Assembly: GCA_022710485.1 (NCBI GenBank)
Contig: JAKLGU010000003.1
Span: 115,826 to 179,825 of the forward strand
Reading direction: 5' to 3'
Length of the DNA stretch: 64,000 nt
From: Gemmatimonadota bacterium
GTDB lineage: Bacteria > Gemmatimonadota > Gemmatimonadetes > Gemmatimonadales > GWC2-71-9
The notes beneath the pieces are model-generated. The model was not told the origin of the DNA. It ran no database searches and worked only from the letters and a program-made list of their open reading frames with translations. Both the position numbers and the translations under genes were made by a program. Positions 25,416 to 33,924 of this stretch are shown here, one piece after another. The number at the start of each line of letters is the position of its first letter. Within the stretch, counting starts at the first letter, position 1.

Positions 25416-26371
25416 CGCTCACCGCCGGCGACGTGAAGGCGCGCGCCGCAGAGCTCGGCTTCGTGGCGTGCGGGATCACCGACCTGGCCCCCTCCATTCG
25501 CGCACCAGCGCTCACCCGCTGGCTCGAGAAGGGCTATGGGGGGAACATGCGGTACCTCAACCGCCAGGCGAAGAAGCGAAAGGACCCGCGGCTCATCGAC
25601 CGTGATGCGACGAGAACAGTTGTTATTCTTGATAACTACTACTATCAGGAGACGGAGGTTGATCCGGATAGTCCAAGGACCGCAAGATATAGTCGTAGCA
25701 CGGACTACCACATTTCTACTTACAGCAGGATCAATCAGTTAGCAGAATTTCTCGTCGACCACGGCGCCAGGACCGCCCGCCCGTACGTCGACACCGGCCC
25801 AGTGCCTGAACGCGAGCTCGCCGAACGAGCCGGACTGGGCTGGATCGGCAAGAACACCATGCTCATCAGGCCCGGCCTCGGCTCCTGGTTCGTCATCGGG
25901 AGCATCTTCACCGACTTGCCGCTCGAAATCGACCAGCCCCTCAACACCGATCACTGCGGCAGCTGCACCAAGTGCCTCGATGCCTGCCCCACCTCAGCTT
26001 TCATCGAACCGTACGTCCTCGACGCCACCAGGTGCATCTCCTACCTCACCATCGAGTACAAGAGTGAGATTCCGGCCGAACTGGCCGGCCAATTCGGCGG
26101 CTGGGCGTTCGGCTGCGATATCTGCAACGAGGTCTGTCCGTGGAATTTGCGCTTTGCGGCGGAATCCACCGTTCCGGAGTTCCGTCCGCGCGGCGATTTG
26201 CGAGAGGCCGGCGAAGACTTCTTCGAGCGGATGACCGAAGTGGAGTTCCAGGCGAAGTTCGCGGACACGCCGCTGGCTCGGCCCGGGCTGGCCCGGATGC
26301 GGAGGAACTGGCGGCTGGCCTGGGCCAGCTTGCGTGGCGCTCAGCGCCGCGCGGCCACCGAGCGCCAGTAG
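25412..26371 (+). CDS. queG: Epoxyqueuosine reductase
   Basis: Cobalamin-dependent Fe-S enzyme of 319 residues for the last step of queuosine synthesis at position 34 of tRNAs with GUN anticodons. Two 4Fe-4S motifs are seen, CGSCTKCLDACP and CDICNEVCP. The active-site region ELAERAGLGWIGKNTML is intact. The length is a little short of the roughly 350-380 of typical QueG. It starts at GTG in a GTGA overlap with ndh. Codons 65-113 (25604-25750) abruptly use A/T-ending codons although the protein sequence remains family-like. The 3' end overlaps the convergent permease gene by 31 nt. Confidence 0.92.
   Translation: MTLTAGDVKARAAELGFVACGITDLAPSIRAPALTRWLEKGYGGNMRYLNRQAKKRKDPRLIDRDATRTVVILDNYYYQETEVDPDSPRTARYSRSTDYHISTYSRINQLAEFLVDHGARTARPYVDTGPVPERELAERAGLGWIGKNTMLIRPGLGSWFVIGSIFTDLPLEIDQPLNTDHCGSCTKCLDACPTSAFIEPYVLDATRCISYLTIEYKSEIPAELAGQFGGWAFGCDICNEVCPWNLRFAAESTVPEFRPRGDLREAGEDFFERMTEVEFQAKFADTPLARPGLARMRRNWRLAWASLRGAQRRAATERQ
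25604..25750 (+). other. A/T-ending codon island inside queG
   Basis: In 49 consecutive codons, 27 end in A or T, against a nearly uniform G/C-ending background on both sides. Fourteen are Q-decoded NAY codons (Asp, Asn, Tyr, His), seven of them NAT. The encoded protein stays in frame and conserved. Confidence 0.75.
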
Positions 26372-27669
26372 AGGAAGACCGGCACCCCCAGCGCGAGGAG
26401 ACCCACCCCGCGCGCCGCATTGCCTGGATTGGATAGGACCGATCCCACCACCACATACCCCGCCGCCGCCACAAACAGCCAGAGCGTCACCGGATATCCC
26501 GGCACCCGGAAGGGAATCCCCGCCGTGCCGTCGCGCCGGCGGAACACGATCAGCGTGGCCGCCGTGAGTCCGAAGAAGATCCAGTCGGCGAAGACCACGT
26601 AGTCGAGCAGGGCGCCGTACTGGCCTGAATAGACCAGCGCCGCCGACCACACGCCGAGAAAGACGATGGCCGGCACGGGGGTCCGAAACTTCGGATGCAG
26701 CCGGGCAAAGCGCTCGAAGAAGAGGCCGTCGGCCGCCATCGCCTGGAAGACACGGGGCGTCACCAGAATCACCAGGTTGAGGAAGCCGAAGGTCGAGCAG
26801 GCGATCCCCGCCGTGATGACCACCCGCCCCGCCGAGCCGAGCAGCACCTCCATCGTGTCGGCGGCGGGCGCGGTGCTGGCGGCGAGCCCGTCCACGCCGA
26901 GTGCGCCGAGGTACGCCACGTTGGCCAGCACGTAGACCAGCACCACCGCCATCACCCCGAGCACCAGCGCCCTCGGCAGGTTCCGCTCCGGCTCCACCAG
27001 CTCCTCGGCAATGAAGTTCGTCTGCTGCCAGCCGCCATACGCGAAGAGCACCGGCACCAGCGCGGCCGCCACCGCGCCGACCATCGCTCCTGTCCCGGTC
27101 GGCACGGTGAGCGCGGCGCAGTCCACGCACGGGGGCGCCGGGTTGCCGAGGGCGCGTAGGCCGGCCACCACGACCATCGCAATCGCCGCCAGCTTCAGCA
27201 CGGTGAAGATGTTCTGGGTGACGGCGCCGAAGGTCACGCCGAAGCAGTTGATCAGGGTGAGCAGGAGGATGGCCGCGACCGCCACCGGTCGGACGAGGGC
27301 GGGCGAATATCCCACCAGCGCGGCGGTGTAGTTGGAAAAGGTGACGGCCACGGCGGCAATGGCGCCGGGCGCCATGATGAGGAGGAGCGCCCAGGCGTAG
27401 AGGAAGGCGGGCAGGGGCCCGAACGCCTCGCGGAGGTAGGCGTAGCCGCCGCCCACCTGGGGCCGGCGCTGCCCGAGTTCGCCGTAGACGAACGCCCCGA
27501 TGAGCGCCACCACGCCGCCACCGACCCAGACGCCAAGCGTGGCGCCTGGGGTGCCCACCCGCTGCGCCACTATGGATGGATTGAGGAAGATCCCTGAGCC
27601 AATGATGCCGCCGATGACGGACATCGTGCCGGAAAAGAGACCCAGGCGACGTGCATAGGTGACTGCCAC
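26341..27669 (-). CDS. APC-family amino-acid permease
   Basis: Inner-membrane transporter of about 442 residues with 12 hydrophobic segments. The APC signature is IGGIIGSGIFLNP in the first helix, with GGWQQTNFIAEEL in helix 6, as in LAT-like exchangers. A CVDCAAL pair lies in a periplasmic loop. The GTG at 27669 has GGAG 5 nt upstream and leads straight into the first helix; ATGs further upstream would reach into the divergent gene's promoter. Its 3' end overlaps queG tail to tail. The substrate is unknown. Confidence 0.87.
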   Translation of the reverse strand: MAVTYARRLGLFSGTMSVIGGIIGSGIFLNPSIVAQRVGTPGATLGVWVGGGVVALIGAFVYGELGQRRPQVGGGYAYLREAFGPLPAFLYAWALLLIMAPGAIAAVAVTFSNYTAALVGYSPALVRPVAVAAILLLTLINCFGVTFGAVTQNIFTVLKLAAIAMVVVAGLRALGNPAPPCVDCAALTVPTGTGAMVGAVAAALVPVLFAYGGWQQTNFIAEELVEPERNLPRALVLGVMAVVLVYVLANVAYLGALGVDGLAASTAPAADTMEVLLGSAGRVVITAGIACSTFGFLNLVILVTPRVFQAMAADGLFFERFARLHPKFRTPVPAIVFLGVWSAALVYSGQYGALLDYVVFADWIFFGLTAATLIVFRRRDGTAGIPFRVPGYPVTLWLFVAAAGYVVVGSVLSNPGNAARGVGLLALGVPVFLYWRSVAARR

Positions 27670-27769
27670 GGCAGCTCCGGAAGAGGACCGAGCGAAGGTA
27701 CGGCGGGGCGGGGGAGGGCGCCAGCGGAAGACGAACCACCTTGCCCGCATCGGGGTAGATTTACGACCC

Positions 27770-28162
27770 ATGACCCCACCCGACAAGAAGTCACAGAAGC
27801 GTGTCCGCGGACCATCGTCCGATGAGCCCTCGAATGGGCCCTCGCTGCGCTTCCATCACTCGGATGAGCTGAAGGCTCGCATGCACGTGGTGCTCGATGC
27901 GCTCGAGGCGGCGGACGACCCGGAGGAGCATCGTGGCCCGCTGGCCGACCTGGTCGCTGACCTCACCGAGAGCGGGATGGACTACTACTACATGCGGGCG
28001 CTCAAGCTCTCGGGCGCCGGCTTTGTTGCCCAGCGGTCGGCCAGCGTGGGTATTTCCGGCGCCGTGCGGATGATCAGCACCGTCAGCCGGCAGTTCATCA
28101 TGCGGATGGACGGGAAGCAGCTGCGGGCCATCGCATCGCATATCCGAGGTCTTGCCGACTAG
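27770..28162 (+). CDS. Hypothetical protein
   Basis: Soluble 130-residue protein with a polar N terminus and a helical core (MHVVLDALEAADDPEEHRGP, then LSGAGFVAQRSASVGISGAV). No family recognised. A TAGATT box lies 8 nt before the ATG, compatible with leaderless or near-leaderless transcription. It is divergent from the permease and 15 nt ahead of the next secreted protein. Confidence 0.65.
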   Translation: MTPPDKKSQKRVRGPSSDEPSNGPSLRFHHSDELKARMHVVLDALEAADDPEEHRGPLADLVADLTESGMDYYYMRALKLSGAGFVAQRSASVGISGAVRMISTVSRQFIMRMDGKQLRAIASHIRGLAD

Positions 28163-28177
28163 CCGAGTGTGGCGTCT

Positions 28178-29110
28178 ATGCAGCTGATGCGCCTGACCCT
28201 GGCCCTCCTCGTAAGTGCAATCACCTCCGTTGCCGCCTCCGCCCAGGGCGGCACCGGGAGCATGGTCGCCGAGGTGCGCGTGGACGGCCCATCGAAGAAC
28301 TATCCGATGGTCACGTTGCGCGTCCGATCATATGAGGCTCCGGGGGGTGACGCGAGTACTCATTTTCAGGACAAACCTTTCTACCTGCGCAGGATTCCCG
28401 TCGGCCTGGCCGAGATCTGCGTGACGGCGTACGGCTACCACACGATCTTCGATACCGTCACGATCGCCAAGAGGTCCACGCCGCGGCGGGTCTATGTACT
28501 GCAACCCGACGTACCGCTGAGCGAGCCCTACCCCGACTGCAACCGCTCTCTCCCGGTCATCTATGTGGATGCGGTCGATTCCGCCGGCCGGTTCATCGCC
28601 TATGCGGATGCCTTCCCGATGTGGGAGGCGGTTCTGCGGCACTACCGCAGGGCTGTCCGCGTGAGCGAGGGAGATTTCGTGAGGATGACCTTCAAGGTGA
28701 CCGGGAGCTCCGCTGATACCGTCGGTCCCGCCGCTGTCGTCATGAGCCTCCACCGCGACGTGGCTCCGGTCCCGGAGCTGCTGGAGTGGTTCGCCGCCCT
28801 GACCGAGCGAGGGCTGGTGGAAGGCACCTGCCAGGAGATCGACGTCAGGAACTGCCCTCAGGAAGAGGTCACCACCTTCCTCAAACTGGAACACCCGAAG
28901 CGGCTCCACGCCGACACCGTGCTCGTCTTTGTGGACGAACTCGGGGTCAATCCGGCGTCATGCAAGAGCCCGAAGGGCGGGTTCATGGGATTCTGGACGC
29001 GGAACTACATCGCCGTTCATCAGGACGGCAGATGGGAAGTCGTTGGCCGAAGCTCGGAGCCCTCCACATCAGGCTCGGGGTTTTGCCGCCCCGAGACCTC
29101 GGCCGAGTAG
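28178..29110 (+). CDS. Secreted hypothetical protein
   Basis: A 310-residue protein with a signal peptide (LMRLTLALLVSAITSVAASA-Q). The first mature part has a carboxypeptidase-regulatory or PEGA-like look: VEVRVDG-type opening, FYLRRIPVGLAEICVTAYGY and VTIAKRSTPRRVYVLQPD. The second half has several Cys residues (YPDCNRS, GTCQEIDVRNCPQEE, CKSPKGG) that could form disulfides. The codon bias is weaker than that of its neighbours. The function is unknown. Confidence 0.7.
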   Translation: MQLMRLTLALLVSAITSVAASAQGGTGSMVAEVRVDGPSKNYPMVTLRVRSYEAPGGDASTHFQDKPFYLRRIPVGLAEICVTAYGYHTIFDTVTIAKRSTPRRVYVLQPDVPLSEPYPDCNRSLPVIYVDAVDSAGRFIAYADAFPMWEAVLRHYRRAVRVSEGDFVRMTFKVTGSSADTVGPAAVVMSLHRDVAPVPELLEWFAALTERGLVEGTCQEIDVRNCPQEEVTTFLKLEHPKRLHADTVLVFVDELGVNPASCKSPKGGFMGFWTRNYIAVHQDGRWEVVGRSSEPSTSGSGFCRPETSAE

Positions 29111-29151
29111 CGGCCACCCACCGCCCCCGCTTTCAGGTTATCCTGCTCCCC

Positions 29152-29511
29152 ATGCCACAGCTCTACAGCGTCGCCGTCTTCGTGACCGACATGGACCGGG
29201 CACTCCTGTTCTACCGCGATCACCTCGGCCTCCCCCTCCTCCGCCAGGGATCCTTCGGCGCCGAGTTCCTCGACGGCGAAACCCGCCTCGGCGTCCACCC
29301 CGCCGTGCACGCCGACGCGCAGACGCTTGTCGGCCGCCACACCGGTGTCACCTTCCACGTGGAGGATCTGCTCGATTACTGCGAGCGCCTCCACCAGCGG
29401 GGGGTGAAGTTCGTGGCGGAACCCACCCAGCAGGGCTTCGGCATCATGGCCATGGTGGCCGACCCCGACGGGAACATCTTTGCACTCTGGGAGGACAAGG
29501 TCCCGGAGTAG
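29152..29511 (+). CDS. VOC-superfamily (glyoxalase-like) protein
   Basis: Single VOC domain of 119 residues with two beta-alpha-beta-beta-beta modules: SVAVFVTDMDRALLFYRDHLGLPLL and VTFHVEDLLDYCERL. The C-terminal MVADPDGNIFALWE supplies the usual terminal Glu ligand. Family members include glyoxalases, dioxygenases and resistance proteins, and nothing here selects one. It starts at ATG 29152 behind TATCCT at a leaderless-like distance. Confidence 0.87.
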   Translation: MPQLYSVAVFVTDMDRALLFYRDHLGLPLLRQGSFGAEFLDGETRLGVHPAVHADAQTLVGRHTGVTFHVEDLLDYCERLHQRGVKFVAEPTQQGFGIMAMVADPDGNIFALWEDKVPE

Positions 29512-29631
29512 CGCAATCCGCCCCGACTTCGACTGTGCTCGCGGTCACGGACCGTTCGTCCAAGCTCTTGTGACCAAACCACTTCCATTCCCCGATCGGG
29601 GTCGGCACGTGGGTTGCCCAGCTCCCCCCTC

Positions 29632-31782
29632 GTGATCCGCCATCTCCGCTGCATTGCGCTCCTGACGCTGCTGGCCGCCTGCGGCGGCAAGGACTCCGCC
29701 GGCCCTTCGGTCGGCTCGCTCGCCATCGGGGTGACCGGACTTCCGCCCGCTTCGGCCGCGAGCGTGTCGGTGACCGGCCCCGGCGGCTTTGCCCAGACCG
29801 TCGGCCCCACTCCGGCCACCCTCAGCGACCTCGACCCCGGGTCCTACACCATCACCGCCGCCGGCGTCAGCGCGGGCGGGACTACATACCTGCCGCTCCC
29901 GGCTACCCAGACCGTGCAGGTCACCGCCGGGGGCTCCGCCTCGGCATCGGTGGCCTACGCCGCCACGCCGGGCTCGCTCAGCCTGACCGTCAGCGGCCTG
30001 CCCGGAGCCGTGAGCGCCACTGTCACCGTGAGCGGACCGGGCGGCTACTCCTCCGCCCAGACCGGCAGCGCCTCGCTCACGAACCTGACACCCGGCGCCT
30101 ACACGGTCGCCGCGGCGTCCGTCAGCAGCGCCGGCACCACCTACGACCCGAGCCCGCTCACCCAGAACGTCGCCGTCTCGAGCAGTGCCGCCGCCGCGGC
30201 CTCCGTGACCTACGTGGCTCGCGCCTCCGTCTCGCTGAACCTTACCATCCACGGATTCTACGTGACGCAGAGCGTGCAGACCTACGGCCGCACGGTGCCG
30301 CTCGTGGCCGGTCGGAACGGCTTCCTCCGGGTCTTTGCCGTCGCGAACCAGGCCAACACCGCAACGCCCGACGTCCGGGCCCGCTTCTACCGCGCGGGCG
30401 CGCTGATCCAAACAATGACGATCGCCGCTCCGAATGGCAGCGTGCCCACCGACACCGTCAACAGCCAGGCCACCCTATCCCGCACCTGGAACGCCGCGCT
30501 CCCGGCCTCGCTGCTCCAGCCCGGGCTCGACATCGTGCTCGACGTGGACCCGACCAACACCGTCCCCGAGTCCAGCGACGCCGACAACAGCTATCCGGCA
30601 AGCGGCACGCCGCTCAGCCTGAACGTCCAGTCCGTCGCCACGCTCGACCTCCGCTTCGTGCCGATCCTGCGCACGGCCGACAACACCACCGGCAACGTGA
30701 CCGCCGCCAATGCCGCGCAGTTCGCCGACCAGACCGTCCGCATGCACCCCCTCGGCGCGGTCAACGTGGACGTCCGCGCGCCGTACACCTACAGCGACAC
30801 CGCGCAGATCCAGTCGGGAGACGGCAACGGAGTGTGGCTCCGGATTCTGAGCCAGATGAACGCTCTCCAGGCTGCCGAGGGCGGCACGCGGAACTACTAC
30901 GGCGTGATCGCCGTGCCCTACGGCAGCGGAATCGCGGGGTACGGGTACGTGCCCGGCCGCTCCGCGGTGGGCTGGGACAAGCTGCCGAGCGCGTCGGGCG
31001 TGGCGGCGCACGAACTCGGGCACAACTTCGGGCGTTCGCACGCGCCATGCGGTGGCGTCGCCAGCCCCGACCCGAATTATCCGTACGCGGGTGGCGTGAC
31101 TGGGCAGTGGGGATACGACCTCGTGGCCGGCACGCTCAAGCCGCCGACCAGCACCGACCTCATGGGGTACTGCGGCAGCAACTGGATCAGCGATTACACC
31201 TATGTCGGGGTGATGACGCGCCGGGGGCCGGCCGCCGCCATCCAGGTCGGCGCCGTGCGCGAACCGTCCCTGATCGTGTGGGGCCGGATCCGCGACGGGG
31301 AAGTGATCCTCGAGCCCGCATTTGAATCGGTGACCGAAGCGCGGATGCCGGCCGGCGCGGGGCCGAACCTGCTTACCGGCTTCGACGCCGCCGGCGGTGA
31401 GGCATTCCGCCTGGCGTTCACCGGCAGCCCGGTGGCCGACGCCCCAGGCGGCGAGGAGCAGTTCGCGTTTGCGGTGCCGCTCCGGATGGTGCGCGGTTCG
31501 CTCGCGCGGCTCCGGCTCGAGGCGCGCGGCGGGCGCACTGAGCTCTCGACGACCGGCGCTCGCACCGCGGGCCGCTCCGCCAATCTCCGGTTGGACCGCT
31601 CCGGCGGCGCCACGACCGTCCGCTGGAACGCCACGGAGTACCCCCTTGCCGTGGTGCGCGACGCCGGCGGGCGAATCCTCTCCCTGGCCCAGGGCGGGAC
31701 CGTGACCCTCGATAACGCTGCGGGTCCGCTGGACGTGACCCTGTCGGATCGGATTCGAAGCAAGACGGAGCGGCTCCGCTAG
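29632..31782 (+). CDS. Metzincin-type zinc protease lipoprotein with tandem N-terminal repeats
   Basis: Lipoprotein of about 716 residues (lipobox LLAAC near residue 13). Two tandem domains of about 85 residues follow (each with GLP..SATVTVSGPGG-, LTPGAYTVAAASVS- and TTY.P-type segments), then a CARDB-like domain (VPESSDADNSYPA). The catalytic domain has zinc motif HELGHNFGRSH (near residue 460) and Met-turn STDLMGYC, as in metzincins. A beta-sandwich tail ends the protein. It probably degrades extracellular proteins at the cell surface. The GTG at 29632 is preferred over TTG at 29614 because it directly precedes the lipoprotein signal. Confidence 0.85.
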   Translation: MIRHLRCIALLTLLAACGGKDSAGPSVGSLAIGVTGLPPASAASVSVTGPGGFAQTVGPTPATLSDLDPGSYTITAAGVSAGGTTYLPLPATQTVQVTAGGSASASVAYAATPGSLSLTVSGLPGAVSATVTVSGPGGYSSAQTGSASLTNLTPGAYTVAAASVSSAGTTYDPSPLTQNVAVSSSAAAAASVTYVARASVSLNLTIHGFYVTQSVQTYGRTVPLVAGRNGFLRVFAVANQANTATPDVRARFYRAGALIQTMTIAAPNGSVPTDTVNSQATLSRTWNAALPASLLQPGLDIVLDVDPTNTVPESSDADNSYPASGTPLSLNVQSVATLDLRFVPILRTADNTTGNVTAANAAQFADQTVRMHPLGAVNVDVRAPYTYSDTAQIQSGDGNGVWLRILSQMNALQAAEGGTRNYYGVIAVPYGSGIAGYGYVPGRSAVGWDKLPSASGVAAHELGHNFGRSHAPCGGVASPDPNYPYAGGVTGQWGYDLVAGTLKPPTSTDLMGYCGSNWISDYTYVGVMTRRGPAAAIQVGAVREPSLIVWGRIRDGEVILEPAFESVTEARMPAGAGPNLLTGFDAAGGEAFRLAFTGSPVADAPGGEEQFAFAVPLRMVRGSLARLRLEARGGRTELSTTGARTAGRSANLRLDRSGGATTVRWNATEYPLAVVRDAGGRILSLAQGGTVTLDNAAGPLDVTLSDRIRSKTERLR

Positions 31783-31793
31783 GGAAGTTCCTG

Positions 31794-31823
31794 CCCCGCT
31801 GCCCAGCGGCCCCGCAGCCCCGC
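31794..31823. repeat. CCCCGC repeat copy abutting a -10 box
   Basis: Imperfect repeat-family copy (CCCCGCTG, CCCCGCAG, CCCCGC) that ends exactly at the TATTTT box upstream of plsC. Confidence 0.6.
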
Positions 31824-31835
31824 TATTTTCCTACC
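31824..31835 (+). promoter_or_regulatory. Leaderless-type -10 box of plsC
   Basis: TATTTT (31824-31829), six bases (CCTACC), then ATG at 31836, with no Shine-Dalgarno. The -35 region falls inside the GC-rich repeat. Confidence 0.5.
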
Positions 31836-32585
31836 ATGTCCCGCTTCCTCCAGACCATCGGCTCCGCCTGGGCCTGGCTCGGCATTGCCGTCGTGATCAT
31901 CCTCTGGTTCCCCACGATGGTCCTCATGTACCTGGTGACCGTCCCCTTCGACAAGGGCCGCTACATCATCGGCTGGTGGTTCCGCCGGCTCGGTGTAGCG
32001 ATGGCCAAGGTGAACCCCTACTGGCGGTTCCGCCGGACCGGCCTCCGCGTGGCCGATCCGCGCCGGCCCTATGTGGTCGTGTCCAACCACGAGTCCTTTG
32101 CCGACATCCTGCTGATCAGCCACCTCCCCTTCGAGATGAAGTGGCTCTCCAAGGTGGAGATCCTCGGTATTCCGCTGATCGGATGGATGATGCGGATGGC
32201 GGGAGACATCCCCATCAAGCGGGGATTCGGCCCCAGCGCCGTGGAGGCGATGGAGCGCTGTCGCGCGTCGCTGCGCAACCGCGTGTCGGTGATCTTCTTC
32301 CCGGAGGGGACTCGCTCGGTCGACGGGAACATGCTGCCGTTCAAGGACGGCGCCTTCCGCCTGGCCATCGAGGCCGGCGTCCCGATTCTCCCGCTGGCGG
32401 TGGCCGGCACCCGCACCGCGCTTCCCAAGCACGACTGGCGCTTCAACCCGGCGCGCGCCGTGGTGGAGGTGCTCCCGCCCATCGAGACGGCCGGGCTCAC
32501 CCTCGACGACTTGCCGCAACTGAAGGAGCGCGTCCGCGCCACCATCCAGGTGGCGCGCGACGCGCTCCGCGCCCAGCTCACCTGA
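31836..32585 (+). CDS. plsC: 1-acyl-sn-glycerol-3-phosphate acyltransferase
   Basis: Membrane acyltransferase of 249 residues that makes phosphatidic acid. It has an N-terminal hydrophobic segment (AWLGIAVVIILWFPTMVLMY), the catalytic NHESFAD box (an HX4D motif), and the substrate motif FFPEGTRS. The order and length are normal for PlsC. It is followed by a convergent operon 3 nt downstream. Confidence 0.92.
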   Translation: MSRFLQTIGSAWAWLGIAVVIILWFPTMVLMYLVTVPFDKGRYIIGWWFRRLGVAMAKVNPYWRFRRTGLRVADPRRPYVVVSNHESFADILLISHLPFEMKWLSKVEILGIPLIGWMMRMAGDIPIKRGFGPSAVEAMERCRASLRNRVSVIFFPEGTRSVDGNMLPFKDGAFRLAIEAGVPILPLAVAGTRTALPKHDWRFNPARAVVEVLPPIETAGLTLDDLPQLKERVRATIQVARDALRAQLT

Positions 32586-32588
32586 GCG

Positions 32589-33023
32589 CTACTTGGCGCC
32601 GAGCGTCTTCTTGACCCGCGCCCGCATGTGCTCGGCGATGGTGCGCCCCATCGGCACTTCCTTCGCCACCCACTCCGCGTTCTGGAACGACCGCGGCGAG
32701 GTCGCGGCGCGAATCTCTGCTAGGTAGGGCTCGACTTTCGCGTAGAGCAGCAGCCCCTCCCCGTTGTTCTCCACCAGGAAATCGCCGTGGATGATGCCGT
32801 GCCGCGCCATGCGGTACACCATCTCCCAGTAGGTGGACACCTGCCGGTACGTCCGGTTGAGCGGGTGCTCGTGCGCCACGATCGCCACTGCCTCCTTGGC
32901 GTTCTTCGGCCAGAACTCGCTGGTCAGCTTCTCGCGCGCCGCCCGGAGCGACTCCTCCCGCCGGAGGTCGTACAGCTTCAGGATGAGATCCGCGTCCAGA
33001 TGGTCGGGGGCGTCCTTCATCAT
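32589..33023 (-). CDS. Hypothetical protein
   Basis: A 144-residue soluble protein (ATGATG start) that I do not recognise by name. Visible segments are LILKLYDLRREESLRAAREKL, VAHEHPLNRTYRQVSTYWE and GIIHGDFLVENNGEGLLLYA. It is the last gene of the operon GMC oxidoreductase, YbhB, DUF302, this gene, and overlaps DUF302 by 4 nt (ATGA), so it is surely translated with it. A role with the DUF302 protein is inferred from this coupling only. Confidence 0.75.
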   Translation of the reverse strand: MMKDAPDHLDADLILKLYDLRREESLRAAREKLTSEFWPKNAKEAVAIVAHEHPLNRTYRQVSTYWEMVYRMARHGIIHGDFLVENNGEGLLLYAKVEPYLAEIRAATSPRSFQNAEWVAKEVPMGRTIAEHMRARVKKTLGAK

Positions 33024-33442
33024 GCGGCCTCCGGATGCGCACGCAGCGCCTCGGCCACCCGCGCGAGGCGCTCTCGCACCTCCGCCGCCACGGCGCGGAG
33101 CGTCGGGTCCTGGTCCATCCCCCCCACCGAGAGCATCACGTCCGGATCGCCGATTCGCACCAGCGAGCCCGATCCCTCCGCCTCCACCGTCACGTTGCAA
33201 GGGAGGAGCAGTCCCGCTTCCGCTCGATGGCTCAGCACCCGGTGCGCCAGTGGCGGGTTGCACGCCCCCAAGATGGAATAGGGCCGGAACTCCACCCCGA
33301 GCTTCTCCCTGAACGTCGTGTGCGCGTCGATCCGGGTCAGGACACCGAACCCCTCGGACTTCAGCGCAGCGGTGACCGTCTCGATGGCCCGGTCGTGTGG
33401 CTGCGCGAGCTTCGCCTCGAAGGCGAGCGACATCGTCGTCAC
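33020..33442 (-). CDS. DUF302-domain protein
   Basis: A 140-residue protein of the DUF302 family (DIDAHTTFREKLGVEFRPY, ILGACNPPLAHRVLSHRAEAG, LLPCNVTVEAEGSGS). DUF302 proteins are small, often redox- or metal-associated and of unknown function. Two Cys residues (GACNPP, LLPCNV) are conserved in the family. GTG at 33442 gives a GTGA overlap with ybhB and has AAGGGA 8 nt upstream; an ATG at 33433 is the alternative. Confidence 0.88.
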   Translation of the reverse strand: MTTMSLAFEAKLAQPHDRAIETVTAALKSEGFGVLTRIDAHTTFREKLGVEFRPYSILGACNPPLAHRVLSHRAEAGLLLPCNVTVEAEGSGSLVRIGDPDVMLSVGGMDQDPTLRAVAAEVRERLARVAEALRAHPEAA

Positions 33443-33924
33443 TTGGCACGTCCCTTCTTCTGGTAGGTCCCCATCAGTTCCGCCTGGCCGAGCACGTGGC
33501 CCCGCATGGCGGCCTCGAGCGCCGGCTTGGTCGGCCGGCGCAGGTCCGGCAGTTCGCAGTCCAGCGCATACAGCTTGTGGAAGTAGCGGTGGCGGCCTAT
33601 CGGGGGGCAAGGCCCGCCGTAGCCGGTGCGCTTCCAGTCATTGACTCCCTCGAGAGTACCCGCCGGCAGCCCGGTGGCGGTGGCCCCTTCCGGCAGGCCT
33701 GCGGTCCCGGCCGGGATGTTGTAGAGAACCCAGTGCACATACGTCCGCTTCGGCGCGGCGGGATCGGGGGCGTCCGGGTCGTCTACAATGAGCGCCAGCG
33801 TCTTCGTGTCCGCGGGAAGCCCCGTCCACGTGAGGTCGGGCGACACGTCCTTGCCTTCGCAGGTGCAGCGCGACGGGACCTCGCCGCCGTGTCTGAACGC
33901 CGTGGAGGTCAGTACTACAGTCAT
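33439..33924 (-). CDS. YbhB/YbcL-type phosphatidylethanolamine-binding-like protein
   Basis: Cytoplasmic 161-residue protein of the PEBP/Raf-kinase-inhibitor-like family. Signature segments are DVSPDLTWTGLPADTKTLALIVDDPDAP, HWVLYNIP and YGGPCPPIGRHRYFHKLYALD. The ligand is unknown. It lies between the GMC oxidoreductase (4-nt ATGA overlap) and the DUF302 gene (GTGA overlap), indicating strict co-translation. Confidence 0.92.
   Translation of the reverse strand: MTVVLTSTAFRHGGEVPSRCTCEGKDVSPDLTWTGLPADTKTLALIVDDPDAPDPAAPKRTYVHWVLYNIPAGTAGLPEGATATGLPAGTLEGVNDWKRTGYGGPCPPIGRHRYFHKLYALDCELPDLRRPTKPALEAAMRGHVLGQAELMGTYQKKGRAK

Noticed and set aside
29614..29631. TTG start for the metzincin lipoprotein
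   Set aside because: It adds six residues before the lipoprotein signal; GTG at 29632 gives a normal signal length.
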